Of a DNA stretch of 64,000 nucleotides, positions 17,573-26,407 are shown piece after piece (positions within the stretch are counted from its first letter, which is position 1; each line of letters opens with the position of its first letter). The notes under the pieces are model-generated. The model was not told the origin of the DNA. It saw only the letters and a list, made by a program, of their open reading frames with translations, and did no database searches. The stretch is from Duganella aquatilis. Lineage in GTDB: Bacteria > Pseudomonadota > Gammaproteobacteria > Burkholderiales > Burkholderiaceae_D. Location of the stretch: NCBI RefSeq assembly GCF_009674565.1, contig NZ_WKJL01000018.1, positions 1-64,000 on the forward strand, in the 5' to 3' direction. A program made the position numbers and the translations under genes.

Positions 17573-18373
17573 ATGAATACGCAACTGAACCAGGAAAACG
17601 TCATCGCCATGAACGGCAAACGCAAAACCATCGAGATTTCGGGCCTGAATTTCTTCTACGGTAAAACCCAGAGCCTGCACAACGTCAGCCTGGACATCCA
17701 CGAGAAACAGGTGACGGCCTTCATCGGCCCGTCGGGCTGCGGCAAATCGACGCTGCTGCGCACGCTGAACCGCATGTACGACCTGTACCCGGGCCAGCGC
17801 GCCGAAGGCTCGATCATGTACCGCGGCCGCAACATCCTCGAAGGCGGCCAGGATCTGAACATGCTGCGCGCCAAGGTCGGCATGGTGTTCCAGAAGCCGA
17901 CGCCGTTCCCGATGTCGATCTACGACAACATCGCCTTCGGCGTGCGCCTGTACGAAGACCTGTCGAAAGGCGAGATGGACGAGCGCGTCGAATGGGCGCT
18001 GAAAAAGGCCGCGCTGTGGACTGAAGTGAAGGACAAGCTGAGCAAGAGTGGCCTGTCGCTGTCGGGCGGCCAGCAACAGCGTCTGTGCATCGCGCGCGGC
18101 GTCGCCGTGAAACCGGACGTGCTGCTGCTGGATGAGCCGACCTCGGCGCTGGACCCGATCTCGACCTCGAAAGTGGAAGAACTGATCTCCGAGCTGAAGC
18201 AGGACTACACCATCGCCATCGTGACCCACAACATGCAGCAGGCCGCGCGTTGCTCGGACTACACCGCCTATATGTACCTGGGCGAGCTGGTGGAATTCGG
18301 CGAGACCGACCAGATCTTCATGAATCCGGCCCGCAAGGAAACCCAGGATTACATCACCGGCCGCTTCGGCTGA
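17573..18373 (+). CDS. pstB: Phosphate ABC transporter ATP-binding protein PstB
   Basis: 266 aa. Walker A GPSGCGKST, ABC signature LSLSGGQQQRLCIARG, Walker B VLLLDEPTSALDP and switch His in IVTHNMQQAARCSD are all intact. The NRMYDLYPGQRAEG insert is typical of PstB. It powers phosphate import by PstCA. It sits mid-operon; phoU follows after 37 bp. Confidence 0.96.
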   Translation: MNTQLNQENVIAMNGKRKTIEISGLNFFYGKTQSLHNVSLDIHEKQVTAFIGPSGCGKSTLLRTLNRMYDLYPGQRAEGSIMYRGRNILEGGQDLNMLRAKVGMVFQKPTPFPMSIYDNIAFGVRLYEDLSKGEMDERVEWALKKAALWTEVKDKLSKSGLSLSGGQQQRLCIARGVAVKPDVLLLDEPTSALDPISTSKVEELISELKQDYTIAIVTHNMQQAARCSDYTAYMYLGELVEFGETDQIFMNPARKETQDYITGRFG

Positions 18374-18410
18374 TCACCTTTATAATATTAGAATTGAATT
18401 GGAGAGCAGC

Positions 18411-19127
18411 ATGATCGGTGAGCATTCATCCAAACAGTACGACAACGAACTCGAAGCCATCCGCAGCAAGGTGCTGCTGATGGGCGGCATCGTCGAGACC
18501 CAGTTCCTCGACGCCATGACCTGCTTCCGCATCGGTAACTCCGAGCGCGCCGACCGCGTGATGCGCGAGGACGACGCCGTCAACCAGCTGGAAGTGTCGC
18601 TGGACGACGCTTGCAGCCACCTGATCGTGCGCCGCCAGCCGGCCGCCAACGACCTGCGCACCATCATGGCGACCATCAAGGTCATCACCGACCTCGAGCG
18701 CATCGGCGACGAAGCGACCAAGATCGCCCGCGTGGCCAAGGCGCTGCACGGCCGCGGCGCGGTCACCGTCAACCATTACGAAATGGTGCGCGGCATCGCC
18801 AACAACACCAGCGACATGCTGCACGACGCGCTGGACGCGTTTGCCCGCAACGACGGCAAGCAGGCGCTGCAGCTGATCGCTCAGGACGCCGTGATCGACC
18901 ACGAATTCCGTTCGATCATGCGCAACCTGATCACCTTCATGATGGAAGATCCGCGCACCATCTCGGCTGCGCTGGACACGCTGTGGGTGGCCAAGGCCAT
19001 CGAGCGCATCGGCGACCACGCCAAGAACATCGCCGAATACGTGATCTACGTGGTGGAAGGCAAGGACATCCGCCACACCAAAACCACCGCGCCGGTGCTG
19101 GAAGACGAGCCTGAGCAAGCAAAGTAA
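18411..19127 (+). CDS. phoU: Phosphate signalling protein PhoU
   Basis: 238 aa from ATG 18411 with GGAGAG 5 bp upstream; a TTG 12 bp earlier is rejected. Two repeats of a three-helix PhoU domain each carry the metal-binding E/D pattern (ITDLERIGDEATKIA and AKAIERIGDHAKNIAEY). Links the PstSCAB state to PhoR and damps the Pho response when phosphate is plentiful. The C-terminal tail is short and charged. phoB starts 12 bp downstream. Confidence 0.95.
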   Translation: MIGEHSSKQYDNELEAIRSKVLLMGGIVETQFLDAMTCFRIGNSERADRVMREDDAVNQLEVSLDDACSHLIVRRQPAANDLRTIMATIKVITDLERIGDEATKIARVAKALHGRGAVTVNHYEMVRGIANNTSDMLHDALDAFARNDGKQALQLIAQDAVIDHEFRSIMRNLITFMMEDPRTISAALDTLWVAKAIERIGDHAKNIAEYVIYVVEGKDIRHTKTTAPVLEDEPEQAK

Positions 19128-19139
19128 CGATAAATTTAC

Positions 19140-19832
19140 ATGGCATCTGATAAAACGACTGTACTGATTGTTGAAGACGAACCGGCGATTGTCGAACTGG
19201 TGACGTTTTCGCTGCGCGAAGCGGGCTGGAACTGCTGCGCGGTGCAAAGCGCCGGCGAGGCCTGGGACTTCATCCAGACCAAGACCCCGCAGCTGATCCT
19301 GCTGGACTGGATGTTGCCGGATTCGACCGGCCTGCGCCTGCTGGCGCGCATCCGCTCCGACCGCCAGTTCAACGAAATCCCGGTCATCATGCTGACCGCG
19401 AAGAGCATGGAAGAAGACAAGCTGGCGGGCCTGAACAGCGGCGCCGACGACTATGTCACCAAGCCGTTCTCGCCGCGCGAACTGCTGGCCCGCGCCAAGG
19501 CGCTGCTGCGCCGCAAAGCGCCGGAGCACGCGCAGTCGACCATGCGCGCCGCCAACATCATGCTGGACCCGGTCAGCTGCACCGTCTCCATGGACGACCA
19601 GAAGATCGACATCGGCCATGCCGAATACAAGCTGTTGAAGTTCCTGCTGGCGCATCCGGAACGCGTGTTCTCGCGCAGCCAGCTGCTGGACAAGGTGTGG
19701 GGCGACCACGTGGTGATCGAAGAACGTACCGTCGACGTCCACGTCCTGCGCCTGCGCAAGGCCTTGAAAGAGGCCGAACACCTGATCAAAACCGTCCGTA
19801 GTGTAGGCTACATGCTGTCGGAAAAAAACTGA
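19140..19832 (+). CDS. phoB: Phosphate regulon response regulator PhoB
   Basis: 230 aa, OmpR/PhoB class. The receiver domain (residues 1-~125) has the acidic pocket IVEDE, phospho-acceptor D56 in LLDWMLPD, and the conserved Lys in YVTKPFSPREL. The C-terminal winged helix ends with RTVDVHVLRLRKAL and IKTVRSVGYML. When phosphorylated by PhoR it binds Pho boxes; two are seen upstream of pstS and ppk. phoR follows 7 bp later. Confidence 0.95.
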   Translation: MASDKTTVLIVEDEPAIVELVTFSLREAGWNCCAVQSAGEAWDFIQTKTPQLILLDWMLPDSTGLRLLARIRSDRQFNEIPVIMLTAKSMEEDKLAGLNSGADDYVTKPFSPRELLARAKALLRRKAPEHAQSTMRAANIMLDPVSCTVSMDDQKIDIGHAEYKLLKFLLAHPERVFSRSQLLDKVWGDHVVIEERTVDVHVLRLRKALKEAEHLIKTVRSVGYMLSEKN

Positions 19833-19839
19833 GTTTCAA

Positions 19840-21153
19840 ATGAATCCAAAACTGGTGTTCTGGGTGCCTGCCGCGCTGCGCACCGCCATTATCCTGGCGG
19901 CCTGCGCGCTGGCCGGCTGGATGTTCGGCTGGAAGACCGGCCTGGTGCTGGCGCTGCTGGCGATGATCGCGCTGGTGTTCACGCAGCTGTCCTATCTGTA
20001 CCAGTTGAGCAACTGGATGGACGATCCTCAGAGCGCCAAGCTGCCCGACGGCTGGGGCGAGTGGACCAACATCTTCGCGCGCCTGTACCGCATGCGCCGC
20101 GACGACGAAAAAAACCAGACCGAGCTGACCGAATGGCTGGCGCGCTTCCGCCAGGCCATGCACCTGCTGCCGGACGGCGTGGTGATCATGGACGACGTGC
20201 TGTTCCTGGAGTGGTGCAATCCGGCCGCCGAGCAGCATCTGGGCCTGAGTAACGACCGTGACAAGGGCATGCGCGTGACCAACCTGGTGCGCAACCCGGA
20301 CTTCATGGATTACATCATCCTCGGCCGCTACGAGCAGCCGCTGACGATCAGCTTCCGCGAGCGCAAGCTGATCGTGCATATCATCCCGTTTGAAAACCGC
20401 CGCCAGATTCTGGTGACGCACGATGCGACCGAAACCGAGCGCATCGAGGAAATGCGCCGCGACTTCATCGCCAACGCCTCGCACGAGCTGCGCACGCCGC
20501 TGACGGTGATTGTCGGCTTCCTGGAAATCGCCGCGCAAGAGGGCCTGGATGCGGCCACCCGCGCATCGCACCTGAAGCTGATGACCGAGCAGGGGCACCG
20601 CATGCAGCACCTGATCGAGGACATGCTGACCCTGTCGCGCCTGGAATCGGTGGATTATCCGATGCGGCCGGAAGAGGTCGATGTGCACAAGCTGCTGGAG
20701 CAGGTGCAGCGCGACGCGCGCGCGCTGTCGGCCGGCAAGCATGAGGTCACCATGTCGGTGGATGGCCCGAATGTGCTGGGTTCGTATGAAGAACTGCACA
20801 GCGCGTTCGGCAACCTGGCATCGAATGCGGTGCGCTACACGCCGGCCGGTGGCAAGATCCACCTGGTGTGGAAAGAGTACGAGGGCGGCGTCAAGTTCGT
20901 GGTGGAAGATACCGGCATCGGCATCAGCCCGGAGCACATCTCGCGCCTGACCGAGCGCTTCTACCGCGTCGACAAGAGTCGCTCGCGCGAAACCCAGGGC
21001 ACGGGCCTGGGCCTGGCCATCGTCAAGCACGTGCTGCTGCGCCATAGCAGCACGCTGCAGATCAAGTCGGAAGCGGGCAAGGGCAGCAGCTTCATCGTCT
21101 GCATTCCAAAAACCGCCGTCGTGGCGCAGCAGCCGGAGCTGCTGCCAGGTTAA
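19840..21153 (+). CDS. phoR: Phosphate regulon sensor kinase PhoR
   Basis: 437 aa. One or two membrane helices lie in residues ~8-55 with almost no periplasmic part, as in other PhoR proteins that sense through Pst/PhoU. Then comes a PAS domain (LPDGVVIMDDVLFLEWCNPAA), HisKA with H215 in FIANASHELRTPLT, and an HATPase with DTGIGISPEH and GTGLGLAIVKHVL. Last gene of the pst-pho operon. Its stop overlaps a convergent small gene by 3 bp. Confidence 0.95.
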   Translation: MNPKLVFWVPAALRTAIILAACALAGWMFGWKTGLVLALLAMIALVFTQLSYLYQLSNWMDDPQSAKLPDGWGEWTNIFARLYRMRRDDEKNQTELTEWLARFRQAMHLLPDGVVIMDDVLFLEWCNPAAEQHLGLSNDRDKGMRVTNLVRNPDFMDYIILGRYEQPLTISFRERKLIVHIIPFENRRQILVTHDATETERIEEMRRDFIANASHELRTPLTVIVGFLEIAAQEGLDAATRASHLKLMTEQGHRMQHLIEDMLTLSRLESVDYPMRPEEVDVHKLLEQVQRDARALSAGKHEVTMSVDGPNVLGSYEELHSAFGNLASNAVRYTPAGGKIHLVWKEYEGGVKFVVEDTGIGISPEHISRLTERFYRVDKSRSRETQGTGLGLAIVKHVLLRHSSTLQIKSEAGKGSSFIVCIPKTAVVAQQPELLPG

Positions 21154-21443
21154 GCGCGGGCCAATTCCGCGTTAAAAAACGCGGTGACCTTCTCGACCAC
21201 GCCGGGCGTATGCTGCTCGGCGGTCGCAGCAATTTCTTCCATCTGCGCCGGGGTGATTTTTTCCGTTTGCTCGGGCGTGACGCGCGGATGCTGGTCGTCG
21301 CCAAAGTCGCCGATGCTGGCGGCCAGCGACGTCACCATGTCGTGGCTGACATTGCTGAGCAGGCGGTTGACGATGTCGGCCCGCTGCACGGCATTGCTGA
21401 GCAAGAACAGCTGGCTGATGGTGTGGTCGGCGGTGATGGTCAT
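21150..21443 (-). CDS. Unknown 97-aa protein
   Basis: 97 aa from ATG 21443, chosen because AAGGAGCC lies 5 bp upstream; a longer open frame lacks such a site. Predicted cytosolic and helical, with an N-terminal TISQLFLLSNAVQRADIVNR stretch and a C-terminal segment rich in Glu, Thr and Gln (RVTPEQTEKITPAQMEEIAA) that resembles a short repeat. No family recognised. The end overlaps phoR tail to tail. Confidence 0.6.
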   Translation of the reverse strand: MTITADHTISQLFLLSNAVQRADIVNRLLSNVSHDMVTSLAASIGDFGDDQHPRVTPEQTEKITPAQMEEIAATAEQHTPGVVEKVTAFFNAELARA

Positions 21444-21560
21444 GTTGGCTCCTTGGATTCTATACAAGGAAATTAACTGTCGCGGCGGCATTGGTCTGTT
21501 CGCGGCCTAACGCAGGCCCATCATGGTAAATTAGCCATCCATCGTCCCGGAGCGCCAACC

Positions 21561-22022
21561 ATGCCTGTTTTTACTCCTGATCAACTAGTCACCGAGGTCA
21601 GCCCGGTCCAGGGTTCCGCCGAACCGAACCAGACGCTGTGGATCAGCGAGGCTGGGGAGCTGACGCAGTTTGGCGCGTTCATTGAAGTGCTTCAGCCTGG
21701 TTGCAGATCGTCCATCAAGCACTGGCACAGTGCGGAGGACGAGATGGTCTATGTCCTGGCCGGCGAAATCACGGCAATCGAAGGCATGTCCGAGACCGTC
21801 ATGCGCGCTGGTGACGCCGCAACCTTCCGCGCTGGCGTGCAGGTCGGGCACTACCTGGAGAATCGGAGCGCGGCGCCAACGCGTTGCCTGGTGGTGGGCA
21901 CCCGCGCGCCGGTCGACCGCATTACCTATCCGGATCACGACCGCGTTTGCCTGCGCGACCGCTCGCTGCCGGACGACATCTGGACCGACCAGGCTGGCCA
22001 GCCGGCATCCAGCCCGTATTAG
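21561..22022 (+). CDS. Cupin-domain protein
   Basis: 153 aa. A single cupin fold: motif 1 reads SIKHWHSAEDEMVYVLAGE with two His and a Glu that would bind metal, and motif 2 (AGDAATFRAGVQVGHYLEN) carries the fourth ligand. The C-terminal region (RITYPDHDRVCLRDRSLPDDIW) resembles small cupins of uncertain role. Substrate unknown. A YCII-type gene follows 14 bp downstream and may be co-transcribed. Confidence 0.8.
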   Translation: MPVFTPDQLVTEVSPVQGSAEPNQTLWISEAGELTQFGAFIEVLQPGCRSSIKHWHSAEDEMVYVLAGEITAIEGMSETVMRAGDAATFRAGVQVGHYLENRSAAPTRCLVVGTRAPVDRITYPDHDRVCLRDRSLPDDIWTDQAGQPASSPY

Positions 22023-22036
22023 CAAGGAGGCGCACC

Positions 22037-22378
22037 ATGAGCAAATACCTGATCTCCTTCCCCAGCGCGGCGATGGATGTTCCGGAAGGCGAGTTGGAAG
22101 CGGTGGGGCGCGCGGCGCATGCCGTGGTCGAGGAAGCCAAGGCAGCCGGCGTCTACGTGTTTGCCGGCGGCATCAACGAAAGCGTGCCGCCGATGCTGGT
22201 GGCGGCCGATGGTACGGTCACCGAAGGCGGCTATCCATGGGCGCCGGCGCTCAACGGCGGCTTCACCGTGCTGGAACTGCCATCGCGCGAGGATGCGGTC
22301 GCCTGGGCGGCGCGCATGGCGCGGGCTTGCCGCTGCGCGCAGGAACTGCGCGTCTTCCAGTTCGATCCGCAATCCTGA
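22037..22378 (+). CDS. YCII-related (DGPF-type) protein
   Basis: 113 aa from ATG 22037 with AAGGAGG 7 bp upstream. The dimeric alpha/beta-barrel YCII fold is suggested by the N-terminal KYLISFPSAAM strand, AKAAGVYVFAGGI, and the GGFTVLELPSREDAVAWAAR motif, in which the YCII catalytic His/Asp pair is not obvious. Members are sometimes fused to sigma factors or act as small lyases; the role here is unknown. Convergent with the acylphosphatase gene. Confidence 0.72.
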   Translation: MSKYLISFPSAAMDVPEGELEAVGRAAHAVVEEAKAAGVYVFAGGINESVPPMLVAADGTVTEGGYPWAPALNGGFTVLELPSREDAVAWAARMARACRCAQELRVFQFDPQS

Positions 22379-22393
22379 CCGCGGCCGCGCCGA

Positions 22394-22663
22394 TCAAGCG
22401 GTCGGCAGAATGCTGAAGGAGTCGGCGCTGGCCGCCGTGTTCTCGACGGCGACGCCATCCACGCGCGAAGCCGGCGGCCCCTTGCGCGCCCAGACAACGA
22501 TCGCCTCGACCGCCGCCGCATCGCCGTCCACTTCGGCCTCCACCGAACCATCACGCCGATTGCGCACCCAGCCGCGCAAGCCCAACGCCACCGCCTGCCG
22601 CTCAAACGCAGCGCGATAGCCCACGCCTTGTACCAATCCAGTAATCACCAATCGTTTAGCCAT
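22394..22663 (-). CDS. Acylphosphatase
   Basis: 89 aa, the usual length. The phosphate-binding loop GLVQGVGYRAAFERQA contains the catalytic Arg, and the catalytic Asn is in GLRGWVRNRRDGSVEAEVDG. Hydrolyses carboxyl-phosphate bonds such as acetyl phosphate. It lies 13 bp downstream of the AI-2E-family transporter gene and probably ends a three-gene leftward operon (CPBP protease, transporter, acylphosphatase). Confidence 0.9.
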   Translation of the reverse strand: MAKRLVITGLVQGVGYRAAFERQAVALGLRGWVRNRRDGSVEAEVDGDAAAVEAIVVWARKGPPASRVDGVAVENTAASADSFSILPTA

Positions 22664-22676
22664 GCAATCCAGTCCT

Positions 22677-24560
22677 TTATAAAGTACTGCGCCCCTTCAT
22701 CGCCAACTGGCAGCTGTGCAAGACATCGTCATAGGAGCGGGAGACGTGGTCGGCGGCCGGGAAGACGCAGGTTTTCAGGTCGGGGTTCTCGAATGGGCTG
22801 GGCAGCAGCAGGGCGAACTGCTTGGCATGCGGCAGGCGCTCGTGCAGCGCCGCCAGCATGGTGGTCATCTGCTCGCAGTCGTTGAGCGGATCGACGCTGA
22901 CCAGCACGACGATCGACACCAGTTCCGGCGAGGCGCCCGGCGGTGCCGGCTGGTTCAGTTCGTCAAGATTGCGGCTGCGGGCGTCGATCTTTTGCTCGCG
23001 CAGGATGCGCACCAGGATCTCGGTCGCCAGCTCGGCATACGAGGAACCCAGGCCGATGCTCAACACCACGCTGCCGGCCGGCACGTCGAACGATCCCTGC
23101 CACTCGCCGCTGTCGGAAATCCGCTGTTCGCGCAGTTCGCGGCCGATGCCGCCGCGCTTCAGCACGGTGTTGCGCTTGCGCTTCTTCCACCACTTGACGC
23201 TGCCGCTCAACGCTTCGATCACGGCAATGACCGAGTTGGACACTTTTTCCTCTTCCTGCGGCGTGATCGAACCATCCTTGAAATCGAAACTGGCCAGGTG
23301 CAGCGCCGGCAGCAGCACGCCGTCGCAATATTCGGCCAGCGATTTGTGCTGCATGTAGCGCTTGGCGCTGGTGACGATTTCATGCGCGTCGCCCGACAGC
23401 GCGCGCTGGTAGAAATTCTGCGGCATGGTCAGCGCCGGCAGTTCGCCGAACATGATTTCCAGCACCTTCAGCGCGCGGATGTAGCGGCCCGCCACCACCA
23501 GGCACAAGGTCAGCGGCGTCGACAACACCAGGCCGACCGGGCCCCAGATCCAGCTCCAGAAAATCGCCGACACCACCACCGACAGCGGCGACAGGCCGGT
23601 GGTGTGGCCATACAGCTTGGGCTCGATGGTCTGGGCGACGATGATTTCCACCGCCAGGAACAGGCCCAGCGTCATCAGCGCGGTGGACCAGCCCGGATCG
23701 ATGGCGGCCGCCAGCAGCGTGGCGCAGAAAGCCGCCATCCACACGCCGACGTAAGGGATGAAGCGCAGCACGGCCGTCATGGTGCCCCACAGCAGCGCCT
23801 GGCCCAGGCCCAGCAGGCTCAGGCCCAGCCAGATCGCCAGCCCGGTCGCCAGGTTCACCAGGAATTGCGAGATGAAGAAGCGCGACAGGCGTTCGCCGGC
23901 GTCGTTGACGGCAATCGTGGTGGCGCGCAGGTCGCCGCCGCCGGCCAGGCGGATGAAGCGGTCGCGCAGCGATTCATGTTCCAGCAGCACGAAAATCAGC
24001 ACCACGAACACGATGCCGGCGGTCTCCAGCGGCGGCCACACCGAGGCCGCCACCTTGCCCAGCAACTGGAACGGCTTCAGCGCCGGCTCGTGGATTTCCA
24101 CCAGCACCGGCGTCTTGGCGCTGCCGTCCGCTTGCAGCACCGGCGCCGGGCCTTCGGCGTTCTCGCCGGTGAGATGGTCGATCAACTGGCCGGCCGGACC
24201 GCCCAGGCTGCCCAGCGTGCCGCGCGTCAGCTCGTCCAGCGTTTCGATCTTGCTGGCGATGGTGTCCTGGTACTGCGGCAGGCTGGCGCCCATCACGCCC
24301 ACTTGCTGCACGATCACCGCGCCGATCGCCAGCAGCGTCACCGTCACCACCAGCACGCCGGTGCAGACCGACATGGTCTGGCCCAGTCCCAGGTGGCGCA
24401 GCGCCCGCACGAACGGCGCGATCAGGAAACTGAAGATGAAGGCCAGCGTGATGGGAATCAGCACGTCGCGGCCGAAATAGAGCAGGGCCAGCACTGTGGC
24501 GGTGCCGACCAGGCCGGCCACGGCGTTCGGTAAACTGCGGGAGGTAAGGGAATCAGACAC
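22677..24560 (-). CDS. AI-2E/PerM family membrane protein with soluble C-terminal domain
   Basis: 627 aa from GTG 24560. This start was chosen because further upstream the frame only overlaps the CPBP gene. Residues ~15-360 hold about eight membrane helices of the AI-2E exporter family (YFGRDVLIPITLAFIFSFL, and PKLYGHTTGLSPLSVVVSAI late in the fold). Residues ~370-627 are cytoplasmic. They contain a helical segment (HEIVTSAKRYM...CDGVLLPALHLA) followed by a Rossmann-like stretch (VLSIGLGSSYAELATEILVR) that recalls B12-binding regulator domains but lacks the DxHxxG cobalamin motif. Transported substrate unknown. The start overlaps the CPBP stop by 8 bp. Confidence 0.82.
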   Translation of the reverse strand: MSDSLTSRSLPNAVAGLVGTATVLALLYFGRDVLIPITLAFIFSFLIAPFVRALRHLGLGQTMSVCTGVLVVTVTLLAIGAVIVQQVGVMGASLPQYQDTIASKIETLDELTRGTLGSLGGPAGQLIDHLTGENAEGPAPVLQADGSAKTPVLVEIHEPALKPFQLLGKVAASVWPPLETAGIVFVVLIFVLLEHESLRDRFIRLAGGGDLRATTIAVNDAGERLSRFFISQFLVNLATGLAIWLGLSLLGLGQALLWGTMTAVLRFIPYVGVWMAAFCATLLAAAIDPGWSTALMTLGLFLAVEIIVAQTIEPKLYGHTTGLSPLSVVVSAIFWSWIWGPVGLVLSTPLTLCLVVAGRYIRALKVLEIMFGELPALTMPQNFYQRALSGDAHEIVTSAKRYMQHKSLAEYCDGVLLPALHLASFDFKDGSITPQEEEKVSNSVIAVIEALSGSVKWWKKRKRNTVLKRGGIGRELREQRISDSGEWQGSFDVPAGSVVLSIGLGSSYAELATEILVRILREQKIDARSRNLDELNQPAPPGASPELVSIVVLVSVDPLNDCEQMTTMLAALHERLPHAKQFALLLPSPFENPDLKTCVFPAADHVSRSYDDVLHSCQLAMKGRSTL

Positions 24561-25431
24561 CGTCAATCCTAGCCGGATAAGTAAAGCAGATAAAGTGCAC
24601 CACGTTGAGCGTGATGTGGACCAGTATGGCAGCCTCGATGCGTTGCGTGCGCTGGTAAGCCCAGGCGTAGCCGAGACCTGCGATGGCAGCGAGTATGCCA
24701 TATCGCAAGCCGCCGCCGAGGTGAACCGCACCGAACAGCAGCGCCGACACCGCCATCGCCAGCCACGGTCCCCAGCGGAAGCGGTTCAGCGCGTCCGCAA
24801 GGCAGGCCTGTAGCAGGCCGCGGAAGAAGGCTTCTTCGGCAATCACGGTGAACAGCAGGTTGACCGCGACAAAGGTCGGCGTTGGCCGGGGCAGCTTGAC
24901 GTCGATGCCGACCACGCCGGCCGCCAGCGCGAAGCCCAGCGTGGCCGCCACCGTCAGCGCCAGGATCGGCAAGGTGCGGCGCAGCACCGCGCCCAGCTCG
25001 CTCCAGGACGTCACGCGCCGGCACAGCAGGGCCAGCAGGATCAGCCCGACCGCGCCCTTGTCGAAATTGGCGTACAGCGTGAACGGCAAGGCGCCGGCCG
25101 ACAGCACCACGTGGTCCAGCAGCATCGGATTGTTAAAGCCGGGCAGCTTGTGCATGGCCAGCGCCAAGGCCAGCACGACCGCCAGCACGCCATAGGCCAG
25201 CCGCAGCCAGCCGCGCGGTGCGGCGCTGCTGCCCCAGGCGGCGCCCGTCAGCACCAGCAGCGCGCTGATCGCCACCGGGTCCAGCACGCCGCCGACCAGG
25301 CCCCAGGCCATGGCCATGACAAAAAACAGCAGCCACAGCGGAGCAGGGCGCCGGCCGATCGACAACGACGGCGCCCAGACCGAAGCCAGGGCCAGCGCCA
25401 ACAGGAGAAATGCGGGGAATTGGAGTGTCAT
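24553..25431 (-). CDS. CPBP family intramembrane glutamic endopeptidase
   Basis: 292 aa, about eight hydrophobic helices. The CPBP (Abi/RCE1) motifs are present: FTVIAEEAFFRGLLQACL (EExxxR), FGAVHLGGG (second motif His) and ILVHITLNVVHF (HxxxN). A likely membrane protease; substrates unknown. The stop overlaps the GTG start of the AI-2E-family gene, so the two are translationally linked. No bacteriocin genes nearby. Confidence 0.87.
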   Translation of the reverse strand: MTLQFPAFLLLALALASVWAPSLSIGRRPAPLWLLFFVMAMAWGLVGGVLDPVAISALLVLTGAAWGSSAAPRGWLRLAYGVLAVVLALALAMHKLPGFNNPMLLDHVVLSAGALPFTLYANFDKGAVGLILLALLCRRVTSWSELGAVLRRTLPILALTVAATLGFALAAGVVGIDVKLPRPTPTFVAVNLLFTVIAEEAFFRGLLQACLADALNRFRWGPWLAMAVSALLFGAVHLGGGLRYGILAAIAGLGYAWAYQRTQRIEAAILVHITLNVVHFICFTYPARIDGV

Positions 25432-25473
25432 TGATTCAACGATTCGTTTTCAGCAATGATACTCCATGGCAGC

Positions 25474-26259
25474 TTAGAACTTGTAGATCAGCGCCGTCAT
25501 TACCATCGGCGTCACGGTGCGCCTGGTCAGCGGGCTGTCGGCCGCGTCCGAGGTCAGACGGGTGGCGCCGACGCCGCTGCGCACCGACCAGTTGGCGTCC
25601 AGCACGTGGTTCCAGTGGAAGCCGGCGGTGATGCTCTCGACGCCGCCCTTGGCCGTGTATTCCCGGTAGCCGGAAGCGGCGCTTTGCTTGGCGGTGACGC
25701 CGAAGTACGTCTGCATGTGCTTGTTATCGCCGTAGACCACCGACGCGCCAAATCCAACCTGGTCGGTGGTGCTGGTGTACAGCGGCGCGTTGGCGCCCAG
25801 GATGTAGGTGGCGCCGTATTCGCGGTGGTTGATGTTCTGCTTGGTCGTCAGGCTCAGGCCGATCGTGCCGGCCTGGTAGCCGACGCTGAACACCGCCTGG
25901 GCCGAGCCGTTGATGTCGCCCATGCCCTTGAGCGCGTCCGAACCGGAGAAGTAATTCTTCTTGTGATCGTCGCGGCCGCCATCGTAGCCCAGCGCCGCGC
26001 TCAGCATGAAGTCGCCGACCTTGGCCTGGTAGCCGATGCCGCGCTGGGTGCTGAGGAACACGCCGTTGCTGTAGGTGCGTTCGAGGAAGGGCAAGGGGAC
26101 GACACGGTGCTTGTCGCCGCCGGCGTATTCCGGCACGTAGGCCAGGCCGACGCCGGCCGAGAAGCTGTCGCCGGCGGCCGCGGGTGGAGCGTCTTCGGCA
26201 AAGCTTTTGCTGCTGAAGGCGCATAAGGCAAGGAGGGATAAGGCAAGGGCGTGGCGCAT
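25474..26259 (-). CDS. MipA/OmpV family outer-membrane protein
   Basis: 261 aa. Signal peptide of ~21 residues (MRHALALSLLALCAFSSKSFA). The mature protein shows alternating beta-strand patterns and opens with FSAGVGLAYVPEYAGGDKHR, the MipA/OmpV hallmark. It ends ...MVMTALIYKF with the C-terminal Phe needed for Bam insertion. Family members act as outer-membrane scaffolds or porin-like proteins. Stands alone between the CPBP and GST genes. Confidence 0.88.
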   Translation of the reverse strand: MRHALALSLLALCAFSSKSFAEDAPPAAAGDSFSAGVGLAYVPEYAGGDKHRVVPLPFLERTYSNGVFLSTQRGIGYQAKVGDFMLSAALGYDGGRDDHKKNYFSGSDALKGMGDINGSAQAVFSVGYQAGTIGLSLTTKQNINHREYGATYILGANAPLYTSTTDQVGFGASVVYGDNKHMQTYFGVTAKQSAASGYREYTAKGGVESITAGFHWNHVLDANWSVRSGVGATRLTSDAADSPLTRRTVTPMVMTALIYKF

Positions 26260-26407
26260 GAGGATTCCCGTTCAGTGGTCCGCCGGTGCAAGGGGCCGGC
26301 GCAGACGGGCGAAAGTTTCCCAGTAAATACGTCCCGCCGCTATCGGCGTAGCTGAAGTATCATCTGCTGGAATCTTTGGTATCGCGAGACGCACTTTGGA
26401 GCCGATT

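Noticed and set aside
24561..24731. N-terminal extension of the AI-2E-family transporter frame
   Set aside because: It overlaps the CPBP protease coding end; GTG 24560 gives the usual overlap and N-terminus.
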